Shown piece after piece: positions 1 to 10,500 of a DNA stretch of 19,945 bases. This DNA comes from Neolentinus lepideus HHB14362 ss-1. Lineage: Eukaryota; Basidiomycota; Agaricomycetes; Gloeophyllales; Gloeophyllaceae. The position numbers were made by a program, and so were the translations under genes. The stretch spans positions 101,718 through 121,662 of the forward strand of contig KV425612.1 of NCBI GenBank assembly GCA_001632425.1, in the 5' to 3' direction. The stretch's first letter is position 1. Each line of letters starts with the position of its first letter. A model generated the notes under the pieces. The model had not been told where the DNA came from and ran no database searches. It saw only the letters and a program-made list of their open reading frames with translations.

Positions 1-1344
1 ATCCAGGAATAGCTTATGCAAGAGCCACAGGTGTGTTGGATCCTTTCTATCTAACCGGTGCATGCGCCCAAGCCGTGTAAAGAATGCTCGCCAGCAACGC
101 ACAAACTGAGTTCCCACCTCAACCCATAGCCGTTCAATCTGAGTATTGCGGGTGGATCTTGGTGAAGTTCAGTACCCAGATAACTCGCAGCAGGGATTTT
201 ATACTCATGAGCCCCACATGAAGGATGCCCAGTTTGGTCCTCGGTGCATTATCATCCAAACTGACACCAATACATTCTCGCCGCCATGGTCACCACGCAC
301 GCAAGATGGTGTCCCATATGTCGAGATGGAGCTGAGAAAGACTTCTAGTACTGTTCTTGCTTTATTATTTGTGCTAGCTTGCAAACCCGTCACCTGTAAT
401 TGTGTTGTCAAGCAGTTTGATCGTGAAATTCAGCATGATCATGGGCTTACCGTGTGACAGTACCCATCAATGAATCCATGTATGACAATTCCCCACCAAA
501 TGAGCTTATGATGGTCATCACAATGCCACAAATAATTGGGCCGTGGCACACTATATTTCTTCCATTGGATCTTCTGCCGCCGTCGAAGTGTTTGACCAAG
601 ACTGTCTACCCGGTGCAGGGATAGCATCACATGCTGTTGCTGGACCCTTACTCCATGAGAACGTAAGAAACCAATGAGGTAGCGGAGCCCTGAGTTTGGT
701 TTGGTTGCCTTAAAGATCTGGACAAGCTTATCCAAGTCTGCATCCGACAATTCATCAAAACAGCGCTCAAGTCCATATGCCTTCAAATAGTTTCAGAGGA
801 CATTGCGATGCATGTGTAGTGTTGCTGCAAGCTCCCTGAAGCTGATGTTGCGGTGCTTTGATGTGGCTTCTCGTAGGTATGTAGGATCAGGGATTTTGCG
901 AGGACGGCCACGTTTCGCTGTTGTCACCACCTCAACTGGTTCAACAAGGGCAATCTTCTGATGCTCACTGTTATTCGAGTGTGTTATCTTAAGCCACATT
1001 GTGAAATTAGTCAATTGGTGTTTTGCTTACTATCCTTCCGCCGCCAAAGATGCCATCTCAAGCTCGTAAATCAAAGGGCCAAATGTATGAGCACATGTGT
1101 GAACCCAGTCTGTCGGGACTCCATCCTGCTCCATCCCCTCCAGTATAGGTAGACTGTCATTGAAAACCTTCTCTGAGAGGAGCTTCAACTGAACTGGATC
1201 CACGTCATCCTGCAGTACAATTCTTCGAGACTTTTCATAAAGTTCACATAGTACATTGTAGCCATTTTGAATATTACACGACCATTCTTCTCCCTCCAGA
1301 GCCAAAGGAAGAGGAGGGAGTTCAGCAGCGAGGGCAGACATCAT
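1..1344 (-). pseudogene. Decayed DDE integrase gene (AT-hook/HTH + integrase core), partial at the left edge
   Basis: Four exons read on the minus strand: 1344-1031, 967-451, 393-209, and 157 to the window edge, separated by 63-, 57- and 51-nt introns; phases agree at every junction. The start is the first of two tandem ATGs (1344-1342). The N-terminal part is a leucine-rich region, then an AT-hook-like RGRPRKIP and an HTH-like stretch ending LHMHRN. The integrase core shows WHCDDHHK (first acidic residue, about 255), VRGDHGGEN (second) and IERLWVEV (third, Glu). This matches the integrase-core proteins common in Agaricomycetes, which probably derive from transposons. Two lesions are visible: an in-frame TGA at 793-795 (about residue 163, where Arg is expected) and intron 3, whose donor reads AT instead of GT (208-207). 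Both fit CpG to TpG/CpA change. The C-terminus lies outside the window. Family call fairly sure; exact function uncertain. Confidence 0.82.
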
Positions 1345-1448
1345 GTGGAAAACTAGTAGACAGACGTGCAGATGGACCACAAAGGCAACGAGATGAGGTG
1401 GGCGCCAGCTGATTGAGCTTCGGACAAACTCATTGTGTTACCTGTGCT
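1345..1448. promoter_or_regulatory. Divergent intergenic interval between the integrase and BTB genes
   Basis: Only about 104 bp separate the two proposed start codons, so any promoters here would be shared or overlapping. I see no clear TATA box. A further open stretch on the minus strand runs upstream of 1344 to a TAA near 1438-1440, so the integrase start could lie a little further upstream on a non-ATG or unseen exon. Confidence 0.3.
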
Positions 1449-2520
1449 ATGGCACAACAGGATGCTGATAGCACAGCACTGGTACCCGTGAATTCTGAAC
1501 CTCAACACCATTCGAGATTTTATTATCCTGATGGGCAGGTGGTTCTGAAGGTGCGCCGGTCAAAGAAATCAAGATTAATGCATAATGCGAAGCTGACAAT
1601 AATACAGTGCCACGGCCATCTCTACCGCCTTATCAAATCTATCCTAGTTGAGAAATCTGCCTTCTTTGAAGGGATGTTGTCTCTTCCTCGGCCCCAGAAG
1701 ACCCGAACACGGAGCAATGGCAACAGTCTAAATGACGGGACATCAGACGAAACAGCGATTGACCTATCAGGCAATGGACATACCTCTGAAGAATGGGATC
1801 ATCTGTTGGGATTCATCTTTCTGAGGTTTGTCATACATACTGGTATTCCACAAGTCTCAGCACTCACTGATGCACAGATACACTGGCGAGGAACCATCTC
1901 TCGACTCACTGATTGCGGTCCTGAATCTAAGTTCATACTACAATGTTCCTGAAGCACGCCAGTATGCAATCAGAGCGCTAGACCAACACCCAGATTTCCG
2001 CGCACCTCAACGCCTCAGACTTGCCTGAGAGAACTGGATCTTGGGGTGGGTGAAGCCAGCATTTGACCTGCTGTTTGCATCATCACTTGGCAACCTTTCG
2101 GAGGAGGATGCTCACCTCTTGGGACCAGATGTGTTATTTGATTTGGCACGGATGACAGCGAGAATCGACATCCATCAGAAGTGCTTGGCTCTGAACCCAA
2201 TTGGCATCATACACCACATCTTCTGCGAAGACCGCAAGAACTGCACGTGAGCATTTAAGACTGTATGGTGGGGAGAGTATGACAGGCCTGGACTTGCAAA
2301 GGCAATCCTGCATCCACAGAGGCCTCTTCCAAGCCGAGATATCAAAATGCGACTCGAGAAGGCAGATCTGGTCAGGATGGGCATGACATCGGATTGCAAG
2401 CAATTGACCCTCAACAGCTTTGAAACAAATGAGGAAGTTGCAGAGGCTCTTGCAGCTGAGGATAAGCTGATGCAGGAGGTGGTCAACCATGTGTATGAGT
2501 CCTTAGAGAAGTCAATATAG
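1449..2520 (+). pseudogene. BTB/POZ-domain gene with two in-frame TGA codons
   Basis: Three exons: 1449-1550, 1608-1825 and 1878-2520. The introns are 57 nt (GTGCGC...ACAG) and 52 nt (GTTTGT...ACAG), and the joins are in phase. The spliced frame is 321 codons to TAG at 2518-2520. The N-terminal half reads like fungal BTB proteins: FYYPDGQVVLK joins to CHGHLYRLIKSILVEKSAFF, then a Pro/Ser-rich loop, an acidic DGTSDE run and a helical SLDSLIAVLNLSSYYNVPEA segment of the kind that follows the BTB fold. In-frame TGA codons sit at 2026-2028 (about residue 157) and 2248-2250 (about residue 231). The frame continues open after both, and CGA (Arg) fits each place. BTB proteins usually mediate dimerisation or cullin-3 adaptor contacts; this copy's role is unknown. 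The stop lies 43 bp before an LTR-like repeat. Readthrough or a further intron are alternatives, but simple nonsense decay fits best. Confidence 0.72.
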
Positions 2521-2563
2521 CGTCCTTCTTGTAATTCTGATATCCGAGTCGGTTATAGTGCGC

Positions 2564-3949
2564 TGATAGGCCTCCAGCGTCGCTAGCCTCTGAAAACGCA
2601 TTTTCGGCGTGTTCGACACGATGCGGAAAGCGCCGAGATCACCGATGAATCTCCGAGCGTTCACCGAGCTACGACTCAATACATCGGCGATCCCCGAGGA
2701 CGCGCACCTCCGGATAATTAATGTCACCGCCGAGCAGTGGACACTTCGCCGCTCTGCATGCCTGTCAGTTCTATACCGGGACTCAGTTCGATGACTCAGG
2801 ATACGCCGAGGTTGTTGAATGTTGCTTATGCGCTCGGACGACAGAACCGATGGCATCGGCGACGCTTACTCCACACCCTGCCTCTTCCATACGATACGAC
2901 AATCTTTGGAACCTCCGGAACTCAGCCTAATCTCTCCGCGGCAATGAGTCGCAGCACTCGGTGCATCCATCAAGCGCCGAAACACGCTGAGTCACTCATA
3001 TCAGCCTTCCTGACGCAAACCAGCTGACCTTACCTTCCGTCCGACCTCGCAATAACTCAGCGGTCATTGGTCGTCATACGATAGGATGCCATGGGCCCCC
3101 CGTTTCGGTCCGGTGCTGTCGCAACACTCGGTCAGTCCTCCTTATGAAGTCCGAGGTGATGATCATCAAGCACGAGTTGTCAAAATGCACCGAGGCACTG
3201 TACGGACTCAAGATGGAAGGATTTTCCCCGGGGCGGCAGTTCCTGACCCACCTAGAAGTGCTTCAGAATGAGAGCGGTATGCGGCGGACGATTGGTGAGC
3301 GGCTTGGGAGTTTAGCGAGACTCGGCGGTGCATTTCTGGTTGTATTTTCTGATTGTAGGCGCATGGAGCATTAGGGCGGTCTCGGACTTAGCGGTTTCTT
3401 AGACTTTGGGTCACTTAGTACTTTAGGCATCCTGTATATTCCTTTCCAGCAGTGAATTTTACCTCACAGCTCACATCACAAAGTCTCGTTGCGTCCAAAT
3501 TGTGTTCTAAGAAGACCTCGGCGTGAGGTCTTGCGTTTACCTCTGCGTTTATCATCTCTATTGCGTTCTCCCTACGTCTGCTGCACCGGCGTTCCCCCTT
3601 ATTGCGTCATCGAAGTCCTCCGACATGGAGGAACTTGTCTGTCTATCGTCCGATTATCGTACAAGTCCCTGAAAAGGACAGCTGGTCTAGCCCGGCTCCG
3701 AAAAACCCTCCGAGATGTGCTGAGTCGCCGCCGAGACGCGTACAGCAAGAGAGTTAGGGAGTTAGAAGAGTTGAAGAGCGTCCAGGTCTACTCACAAAGA
3801 GATATACGGTGCCATTTAGTGTTCTGTTTTGCATTCCTCACCTCCCCCGAGCTTTACCCTTCTGCCCTTCGACTACTGACACTATTAGACGGAGTTCCCT
3901 CCGCGTTTTCTAGGTGTTTTTGGTGGTTGTTGTGTGTTGTAGCCTGTCA
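2564..3949 (+). mobile_element. LTR-like repeat copy 1 (solo LTR, TG...CA), flanked by a GCGC duplication
   Basis: A 1386-bp sequence starting TGATAGGCC and ending AGCCTGTCA, with imperfect terminal inverted repeats (TGAYAGGC). It is bracketed by GCGC at 2560-2563 and 3950-3953. Related copies lie at 5863-7267 (same orientation, 1405 bp) and 17908-19289 (inverted, 1382 bp). TG...CA ends, similar lengths and a short target duplication fit a solo LTR of a retrotransposon. A non-autonomous DNA element with short inverted ends is the alternative. Copy 1 keeps many more CpG dinucleotides than copies 2 and 3, suggesting it is younger or less methylated. ORFs inside it, up to 193 codons, are not coherent proteins. 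Confidence 0.72.
3512..3532 (+). other. Perfect hairpin in LTR-like copy 1
   Basis: AAGACCTC (3512-3519), a 5-nt loop GGCGT, then GAGGTCTT (3525-3532) make an 8-bp perfect stem. The inverted copy keeps a 7-bp version near 18323-18343 with a different loop. The middle copy near 6834-6852 changes one base to a G-U-compatible pair. It may be part of the transcribed R/U5 region if the repeat is an LTR. Confidence 0.4.
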
Positions 3950-3953
3950 GCGC

Positions 3954-4613
3954 GTACATCAGACATCAAACCCACGCTCCCTTCTATCCTTGTTCGGTAC
4001 AATAGTTGTCGTGAATAGGCTACTTGTGTATACACCAGTGTCATTTCTTCTGCTAAGGATGCGGGTTTAATCTGGTCTTTTGCCCCGTAGTCTGTGCTAT
4101 TGTGCTCTCATATCACATGTTTTGTGCTTGTTTTTCATATGTTTTGTGCTTACTTTTGATAGTGCTGTGTGGCCATTTCAGAGTGCTGTGCTTCCTGAGC
4201 TTTACCTGCATGCTACGGTCTCTGTGCTACGTAAAATAAAAGTGCATTTGGAACGTCATAGAAAACGGGAGCCAAGGCACAAGTAGCTGAGCGCGCAAAA
4301 ATCTCTAAGTCCGTGAATACAAAATTGTTTGTAATGAGATCTGAATCGACTTGAGGGCAGGTCAATATTTCAACTCTGACGTAGTCCGACACAGCTCAGA
4401 TCCAAAATGTGGCGGTGGCGAGCACTTAGTTGACAGCCCAGTTATTCTGACGCAATATTGACCAGCCTCTCTAGAGTGATTCTGCCCTCAATTGCTCAAT
4501 CGAGAGGGTGGTCATGAGCCTAGTTCGGACTTAGACAAAATTCGACGTTGTTAGCAGTTACCACTTGCAGTTTCCCTCCTTTGTTCAGGGCTACACTATG
4601 GCAGACTGACTAA
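3954..4613. other. Spacer without a recognisable gene
   Basis: T-rich to about 4300, with repeated motifs such as TTTTGTGCTTNNTTTTNATA around 4118-4160; then mixed sequence. I see no coherent ORF, only the short inverted-repeat structure listed separately. Confidence 0.5.
4351..4491. repeat. Short inverted-repeat unit, possible MITE-like remnant
   Basis: TTGAGGGCAG at 4351-4360 is repeated exactly in inverse orientation as CTGCCCTCAA at 4482-4491. Just inside, GGTCAATATT (4360-4369) has its inverse AATATTGACC at 4454-4463. The nested pairs could fold a roughly 140-nt hairpin. No target duplication is visible at the edges, so a transposon origin is only a guess. Confidence 0.35.
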
Positions 4614-5101
4614 ATGATTACTACATTTTCATCTGTTGATTCATTTGTTCTTCTGGCAATATCATATGACTGCACAGTCCTCTCGACAAGTAACAATCAG
4701 GCTTTCTTGTACCTGCAAACGCAGTGGCACCTCCTCCCGATTGCTGGTCACCTGCTGTCAACATTGGCTGCAAGTGTAGCGTGATCTGATACAGCAGCAG
4801 ACAAGGACACACCGTCTCTTTGGCAATTTAGTGAAGCACTCGACGCCGACAGTGCTGGAAGCATCAGTGATGCAGATGCGGGTGATGAGGATGATGCCAA
4901 AACACAACCACCGGTGGATGACTCCATGTCAGGCGGGGATGAGCAAACATTGGTGCTGGCTTCAGCTGAGGATGTTGAGCTGGATATGGGTGGAGATGTG
5001 TCATATGATGAATACCATCTTGAAGAGTGCGATAGTGAGGACAAGGAGGGTCCTCTTGATGCCTTCGGTGGAAATATGGATTCTGAATCATCTCAAATGA
5101 T
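4614..5101 (+). pseudogene. Acidic ORF remnant, function unknown
   Basis: An open frame starts at ATG 4614, meets TGA at 4782-4784, and runs on to 5101, where a GTGTTT donor may begin an intron containing TACTAAT and ending ATGACAG near 5160. The second half is strongly acidic (for example DADAGDEDDAK, then SAEDVELDMGGDV and LEECDSEDKE). This could be an acidic exon of a larger gene or of a decayed element. Exon joining beyond 5160 is unresolved, because two different frames stay open there. No family recognised. Confidence 0.3.
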
Positions 5102-5577
5102 GTGTTTATATTTGCATTGGAACCTAGAACTACTAATATAGTACATATAATAATGACAGAGAAGGTATCGAGAGGAGTGTATTCGTGCAACGCTCATTCG
5201 ACACCAGATTCAAGAGCAAAATTTCACTAAGTCCATTGTCACGCTTGGCAGGCAACTGTGTGACCCTGCTGTGTGACCACCCGTTCGACCCAGTCTGCTT
5301 GCATGCTCACGTCTTCCTTCTCTCCTGCCTTTTCGGGAAGACACGTGCATTGCGTGCTGGATTGGTGATGAGTCTAGAGACAGCGGCCAAGAATGCGGAC
5401 TTGAGAAGCACTGGCTGCCGCCAGGCAGAGACCACCTTAGGCAGGGCCTGATGTGTGACATCATATGCATGAAGGGCCATTGTTGTGTCTAGAATATATG
5501 CCTTCCATGCGTCCATCGCCTGAGATGGTCTCTATAGAGTACATTATTAGAACTGTCCGTAAGCAGCAATGATCTGC
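5102..5577. other. Unresolved region outside the left transposon end
   Basis: Both strands carry moderately long open stretches. On plus, a coherent-looking basic/amphipathic run follows a possible acceptor near 5160. On minus, 5516-5307 encodes 69 residues rich in Ala, Leu and Arg starting MDAWKAYILDTT. They cannot all be real, and I cannot choose between them. The transposon TIR begins immediately after, at 5578. Confidence 0.3.
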
Positions 5578-5862
5578 CCGCATCCTCTGCTTCTCTGCCA
5601 CTCATCCATGCGTGCCTGACTCGCCATCCACAGACCATCACCAGAGCGGGTCGGTTGCCTTCCTCGTCACAGTTGCGCGCTCATCATGTGTACCTCGCAG
5701 TATCATCGTGCGGTGTTTGTGGTAGCATCCCCATGTAAAACAGAATCATGCAGAATATATTCAAGTCAATGCACTTGTGTTTAACAGAGAGCGTCCAAAG
5801 TTGCCAAATGTGTATCGCGTCTCCTTTGAAATCCTCAGATGTCGATCCGATTCAGCCACCGG
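5578..5862 (+). repeat. Left TIR, outer part (285 bp)
   Basis: Starts CCGCATCCTCTGCTTCTC and matches the reverse complement of 17907-17623 without gaps. It ends at the CCGG (5859-5862) duplicated by the nested LTR-like element. Differences from the right copy are transitions at CpG-derived sites. Confidence 0.85.
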
Positions 5863-7267
5863 TGATAGGCCTCAGGTGCTGCTAGCCTCTGAAAATGCAT
5901 TTTCGGTGTTTCTAATGACTTCTCGGAGCACTCCACCACTCCCATTCACCTCCGACACATCTCCATGCTCTGACGTACTTCATATCTGAGCTCCAAGCCA
6001 TACGCCTGCTACAACCGACGCACTTAGACATAGCACCGAGTTTCAGTACTTCACCACCACATCCTCGGAGATCCTCGGAGCTTTTACTGTATGCCAAGAT
6101 GACCAAGTGACCATTATGCGCCTCAAGAGCAGCACCGATGTTATTGGCGGACCTCCTACGTGCTCCAGAACATCACCATGAGGACATTGCAAGGCTAGTC
6201 AGCATTCAGGACCTTCGGAACCCCCCGACGTCAGCGATTTCACGACACTCGGTGCTCTCAGCACCTCTATCCTGAGCTTATCCATGCCTAGTTGACTGTA
6301 TCTAGTCTCCCTTATGCACTTGCGATGATCCTACCCTCCGTTCGACCATGCAGCACCTCTGAGCCGATTGGACGCACCGAGTTCAGGTGCTGCAGACCCT
6401 CCTTGCCACTCCGATGCCATTGCGGACCTTAGTTGACTATCCTTACGATGTTCAAGATGCGAGTCAGCTCATACAAGTCATTCATGGGCGCCGACACTTT
6501 GGATGGAGCAATTGTGGAAGGTTTTCCTTTGGACCAGTTGTTTCTAAGGCACCGAGCGTATTTCAGAATGATAGCAGTACTCAGTTAGGCATATGGCGTG
6601 CTGTGGCAGTATGTTTTCAGACATATATTCTCATTTGCTGCATATGGCACGATTTGATAGACGAAGGAGCTTCAGACTTAGTAGATTTCGGACATTTGGG
6701 TTACTTAGTACTTTAGACACCCTGTAGTCTCGGACCCCCATGAGATCTTTCTGGACCACCATATGGGTCACCATCAAATTTAGTTCACCTTACACATCTC
6801 AAAGTCTCGCTGCATTCAAAATTGTGTTCTAGTCGGCCTCGGCGTGAGGTCTTGCGTTTCCATTGCGTCTTATTGTCTCCATTGTGTTCTTACTGCATTT
6901 ACTGTGTCCATGTTGCATTCTATTGCATCCTAGAGTCCTCCGGCGTGGAAGAACCTTCTGAGCTATCATCTTTCACCCTTCCGAGTCCTTCTGATGGACA
7001 GCTGGTCTTACCCAGTACCGAATACCCTCCGAGAAGTGCCGAGTTGGCGCCGAGAAGTGTAGTTTTGGAGTTTTAGAGAGTTAGGAGTTGCATAGAGCAT
7101 CTGGGTCGACTCACAGGAGATATATGGTGCCTTCCATTGTGTTGTTTTTCATCCCTCACCTCCCCCGAGCTATACCCTTCTGCCCTTCGACTACTGACAC
7201 TATTAGATGGAGTTCCCTCCACATTTTCTAGGTGTTTTTGGTGGTTGTTGTGTGTCTTAGCCTGTCA
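5863..7267 (+). mobile_element. LTR-like repeat copy 2, nested in the left TIR, CCGG duplication
   Basis: A 1405-bp TG...CA element (TGATAGGCC to GCCTGTCA) flanked by CCGG at 5859-5862 and 7268-7271. The right TIR carries the uninterrupted site (CCAG where the ancestor was CCGG), which dates this insertion after the transposon acquired its TIRs. It has the same orientation as copy 1 but is more diverged and CpG-poor. No protein-coding content is recognised. Confidence 0.75.
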
Positions 7268-7271
7268 CCGG

Positions 7272-7442
7272 ATACTGCCGCTGCTTGTGATAGCACTATG
7301 TCACGTTAGCCTCCACTCGTCGGATGGGAGTCTTAAGCTCAGAATACTATACTAGCATGCTTGTATAGCCTAGCCCTATCGCCTGCATGCGAGAAACTGA
7401 ATGCCCAAGGTGTACAGAGCATCAGCACTCAGCACTCGCGGA
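7272..7442 (+). repeat. Left TIR, inner part (171 bp)
   Basis: Continues the left TIR after the nested element and matches the reverse complement of 17622-17452. It ends AGCACTCGCGGA. The transposase start codon lies 86 bp further in, so the TIR probably carries or adjoins its promoter. Confidence 0.82.
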
Positions 7443-7528
7443 CGTGGTGGTGCTACTCACGTGTCGAAAGGCACAGCCACATCCTGGTGTTTGTCGCAAC
7501 AAATCTGTGCTCGTGCTGCTCACGCATA

Positions 7529-10500
7529 ATGTCTTGTAATGCACAGCAGTATAGGCATGCTACCGGCCCGCATTTCACAAGTCCAAAATGCTGTCATTCA
7601 ACGACTGCAGACCAGTGACATTTCCACGTACCAGGATGTGACCAACATGAGAAGTTACTGCTGGCCCGCTTGAAACAGCTGGATGCTTTAGCAGAGAGCG
7701 CATCAAGGTCAAGTGAAACAGAACACGATGAGACACAGGATCTGTCTGAGTGGATGGATGACAAGATGGATGCCAATGTGAGTGTGCCTGTGAATGACCT
7801 GGTCTGCCATACGGCTTCCATACCCTCGTCCTCTATACCAAAATGTGTCATACCTGATGAAGAGGCTGAGCGACTGTATGACCGCTGGTGTAACCTACTG
7901 CCGAAGCTCGTGGACCCTCTAAGGCACTATCGGAAGGCTACATACCGAACACCGTCTACCTCTGGACATCTGGAGATGGACATATGTCAGAATCGGACTT
8001 GTACCAAGGCCAGTACCAGGCTGCTCTGTTTGTTTTGGGACCGTGAGTTACCTCAATATTCATCTGAAGATGCCACCTCATCTTTGTTCCCACTTAGACT
8101 TTGAATCACGGGAAATTGTCAATTGCTCTTGCTGCACTCTGCTGGAGCGTGTTGTCTCTCTGGGCCTGTTTCTGACCTCTCCCACCCAGCCACGAATGGC
8201 AGTATCTATCGAACTGCTTGATTTCTACTTCACCCTCTTTGAACAGTCTGGCGATGCAGTGACGGCACTGGAGGCAGCTCTGCGCACCTTCTATGCTCAC
8301 TGTGGCTGGCACATGCTTGATGTGAAGGTATGAACTAAGTATATGATCTCACATGCACAATCTCATGCCATTTAGGGCCAGCCAATTTGAGACCCATTTC
8401 AATGAGGTCTAAGCTATGCAATCCCATGGTATGATGCACTCCAGACCGAAGTCGAGCAGACTCTTGATTACATCATCGATCAAGTGTGGGCTTGTGTGCG
8501 GGAGTACAGCACTGAGCAGATGTTGCCTCAGGAGGAATGTGCCGATGTCTTGCAACGCCGATGCCCAGCGTGCTTTGGCGGCACTTACTATGGCCATGCA
8601 GAGGCTGAGTATGTATATTTCGCTGATTTATGGCATTATTTTAACATCTTGACAGGGGATTCAACATACATGTGGCTGTTGACGGGAACTTTAGCCAATG
8701 CCATCTCCGCAGTGCAGGGGATAGTCCATCATTTTACAAACCAGAATACTTTATACCAAAGGAGGAAGTCAATGCAATGGGGACACACATTGTTTCACAG
8801 AGAAAGAAGCCTCCCAACAAAGCCTATATTCCCAAAGTTCCAGATGAAGCTGTAGATATGTGTGAATGTGGACACGATGCTGCAGATGAGCATAAGGTGA
8901 AAACCAATAAGGACATCTTTGATGATACTGGGGTAATGGCCCTGGTGTGTAAGCACAACATCCCTCTCTTCTTGGCCAATATCGACACACCTGGGGAACA
9001 GCAGAAGTATGCACTCACTCTTATCAACTGCCTTTTCAAGTTAATACCATGAACGGTGTGTGTCCAGGTCCTTTACGATGTCACATGTGTCATCAAACGC
9101 AGCATCTTGCTGGTAAGGCTTCAATAACTAGTCCAACTGGGATGGTCATCTGATATATGAACCCCAGTATAACCTCCTGCCAGACAGAATTACAGTGCGC
9201 CTGTTCTGGTCGACATCTATCATGCATGCATACAGCCATGAATGGTCATGTCAGCTAGTCTACAATCCCCACATGTCTCTCGGATTAGGGTTAACAGATG
9301 GCGAAGGAACAGAACAACTTTGGTCCTGATCGAGGAAGCTTGTTCCTTTGACACATACCTCAGCAGTGAGTAGGCATCATCCTCCATCTCGAGATATGCT
9401 CAATCATTGATAGAGATCAAAACGTATCTGGATGCTCGACCGACAAGCAGCTGTCATCGGCAATGAACTTTGTGAGGATCTAGGTGATCACTTGAAGCAT
9501 CGCCTTGCTTGTGGAGTGGAGCGTCAAAGTGAGGAGGCCCAGCGAGAGCTGAAGAAGTGTTGCATCGCAGTGCCTGTCCTTCGCCAACAGTGGGAATTGC
9601 AGTGTGAAGCACAGATGTCCATCCAAGCATGTCTGTCCTTCAGTTTCAGCTTATGTATTCTATCTGATTGACTGAGTCCCATTCAGATGCCCCGGTGAGG
9701 TTAAAGAAAGAGCTTGATGTTGTCCTAGGCCTGCAGTCTGAGATTGATGATCTTGAAAGGGCCATATCCGCAGCAAATACTAACCTACGCAAGACCGCCA
9801 CCTCTGCGCACTCCTTGGCCATATTGCAGCAGCTCAGGGACAGTCATCAGAAGCTAGTCTCCCGTGCTGAGGCACTGTACACATCGCTGAATGTGCATGA
9901 TTCATTCCCACACCTTGAGGGTGTGGACTATGAATTCGTACGTGTGCTTGTTCTCGCCCATGACCTCAAGATCAACATTTGGAAGCGCACCATCACAAAC
10001 TTCCTCGAATGGGATCGCTTAAACCAAGCTGTTGGAGGATGAGATAACCCTCTTGGTAAGCTGCGATTGTGCCAGTCACGCCCATATTGATTCACATCCT
10101 CTAGGAACTAAACTACATCAGAGAACTTGCAAGACCATGGCAAAACACTGGCCTGCCCTCCTCGCTGCCCTCCGCAAATTTAACAAATACTGTGACAATC
10201 TTCAAGAGCTTCATATGCTGGCGTGGGGAGTTCCTGTGCCTTCCAAGCTTCCACTGGATCTGACAGTGCTTCGAGATGACCCTGTGCTTCTGCAGGATGT
10301 TTGGATAGAGCCCTGCACCCACGCTGTCTTACCACAATGGCTTTATGATGCTAATGTCTGCATTGGAATACATGCTGTCCTGAAGCTGGACCGATGCGTG
10401 GAGGAATGTTGGCGCCTTGGGTTGGAAGCCAACAACCTTTGTAGGTGGTTTGGCCATGAATTGGCCGCTGTTGAGCTTGCTGTGCGGTTACCTCAGAGTG

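Noticed and set aside
2134..2490. 118-codon minus-strand ORF opposite the BTB gene
   Set aside because: Overlaps the BTB coding frame, which has splice and domain support.
3489..4070. 193-codon ORF spanning the end of LTR-like copy 1
   Set aside because: It runs out of the repeat into unrelated flank. The similar peptide in the other copies reflects nucleotide identity over the repeat end, not a conserved full protein.
2564..7267. Copies 1 and 2 as the two LTRs of one retrotransposon
   Set aside because: Each has its own different target duplication (GCGC and CCGG), copy 2 sits inside a TIR, and no gag-pol lies between them.
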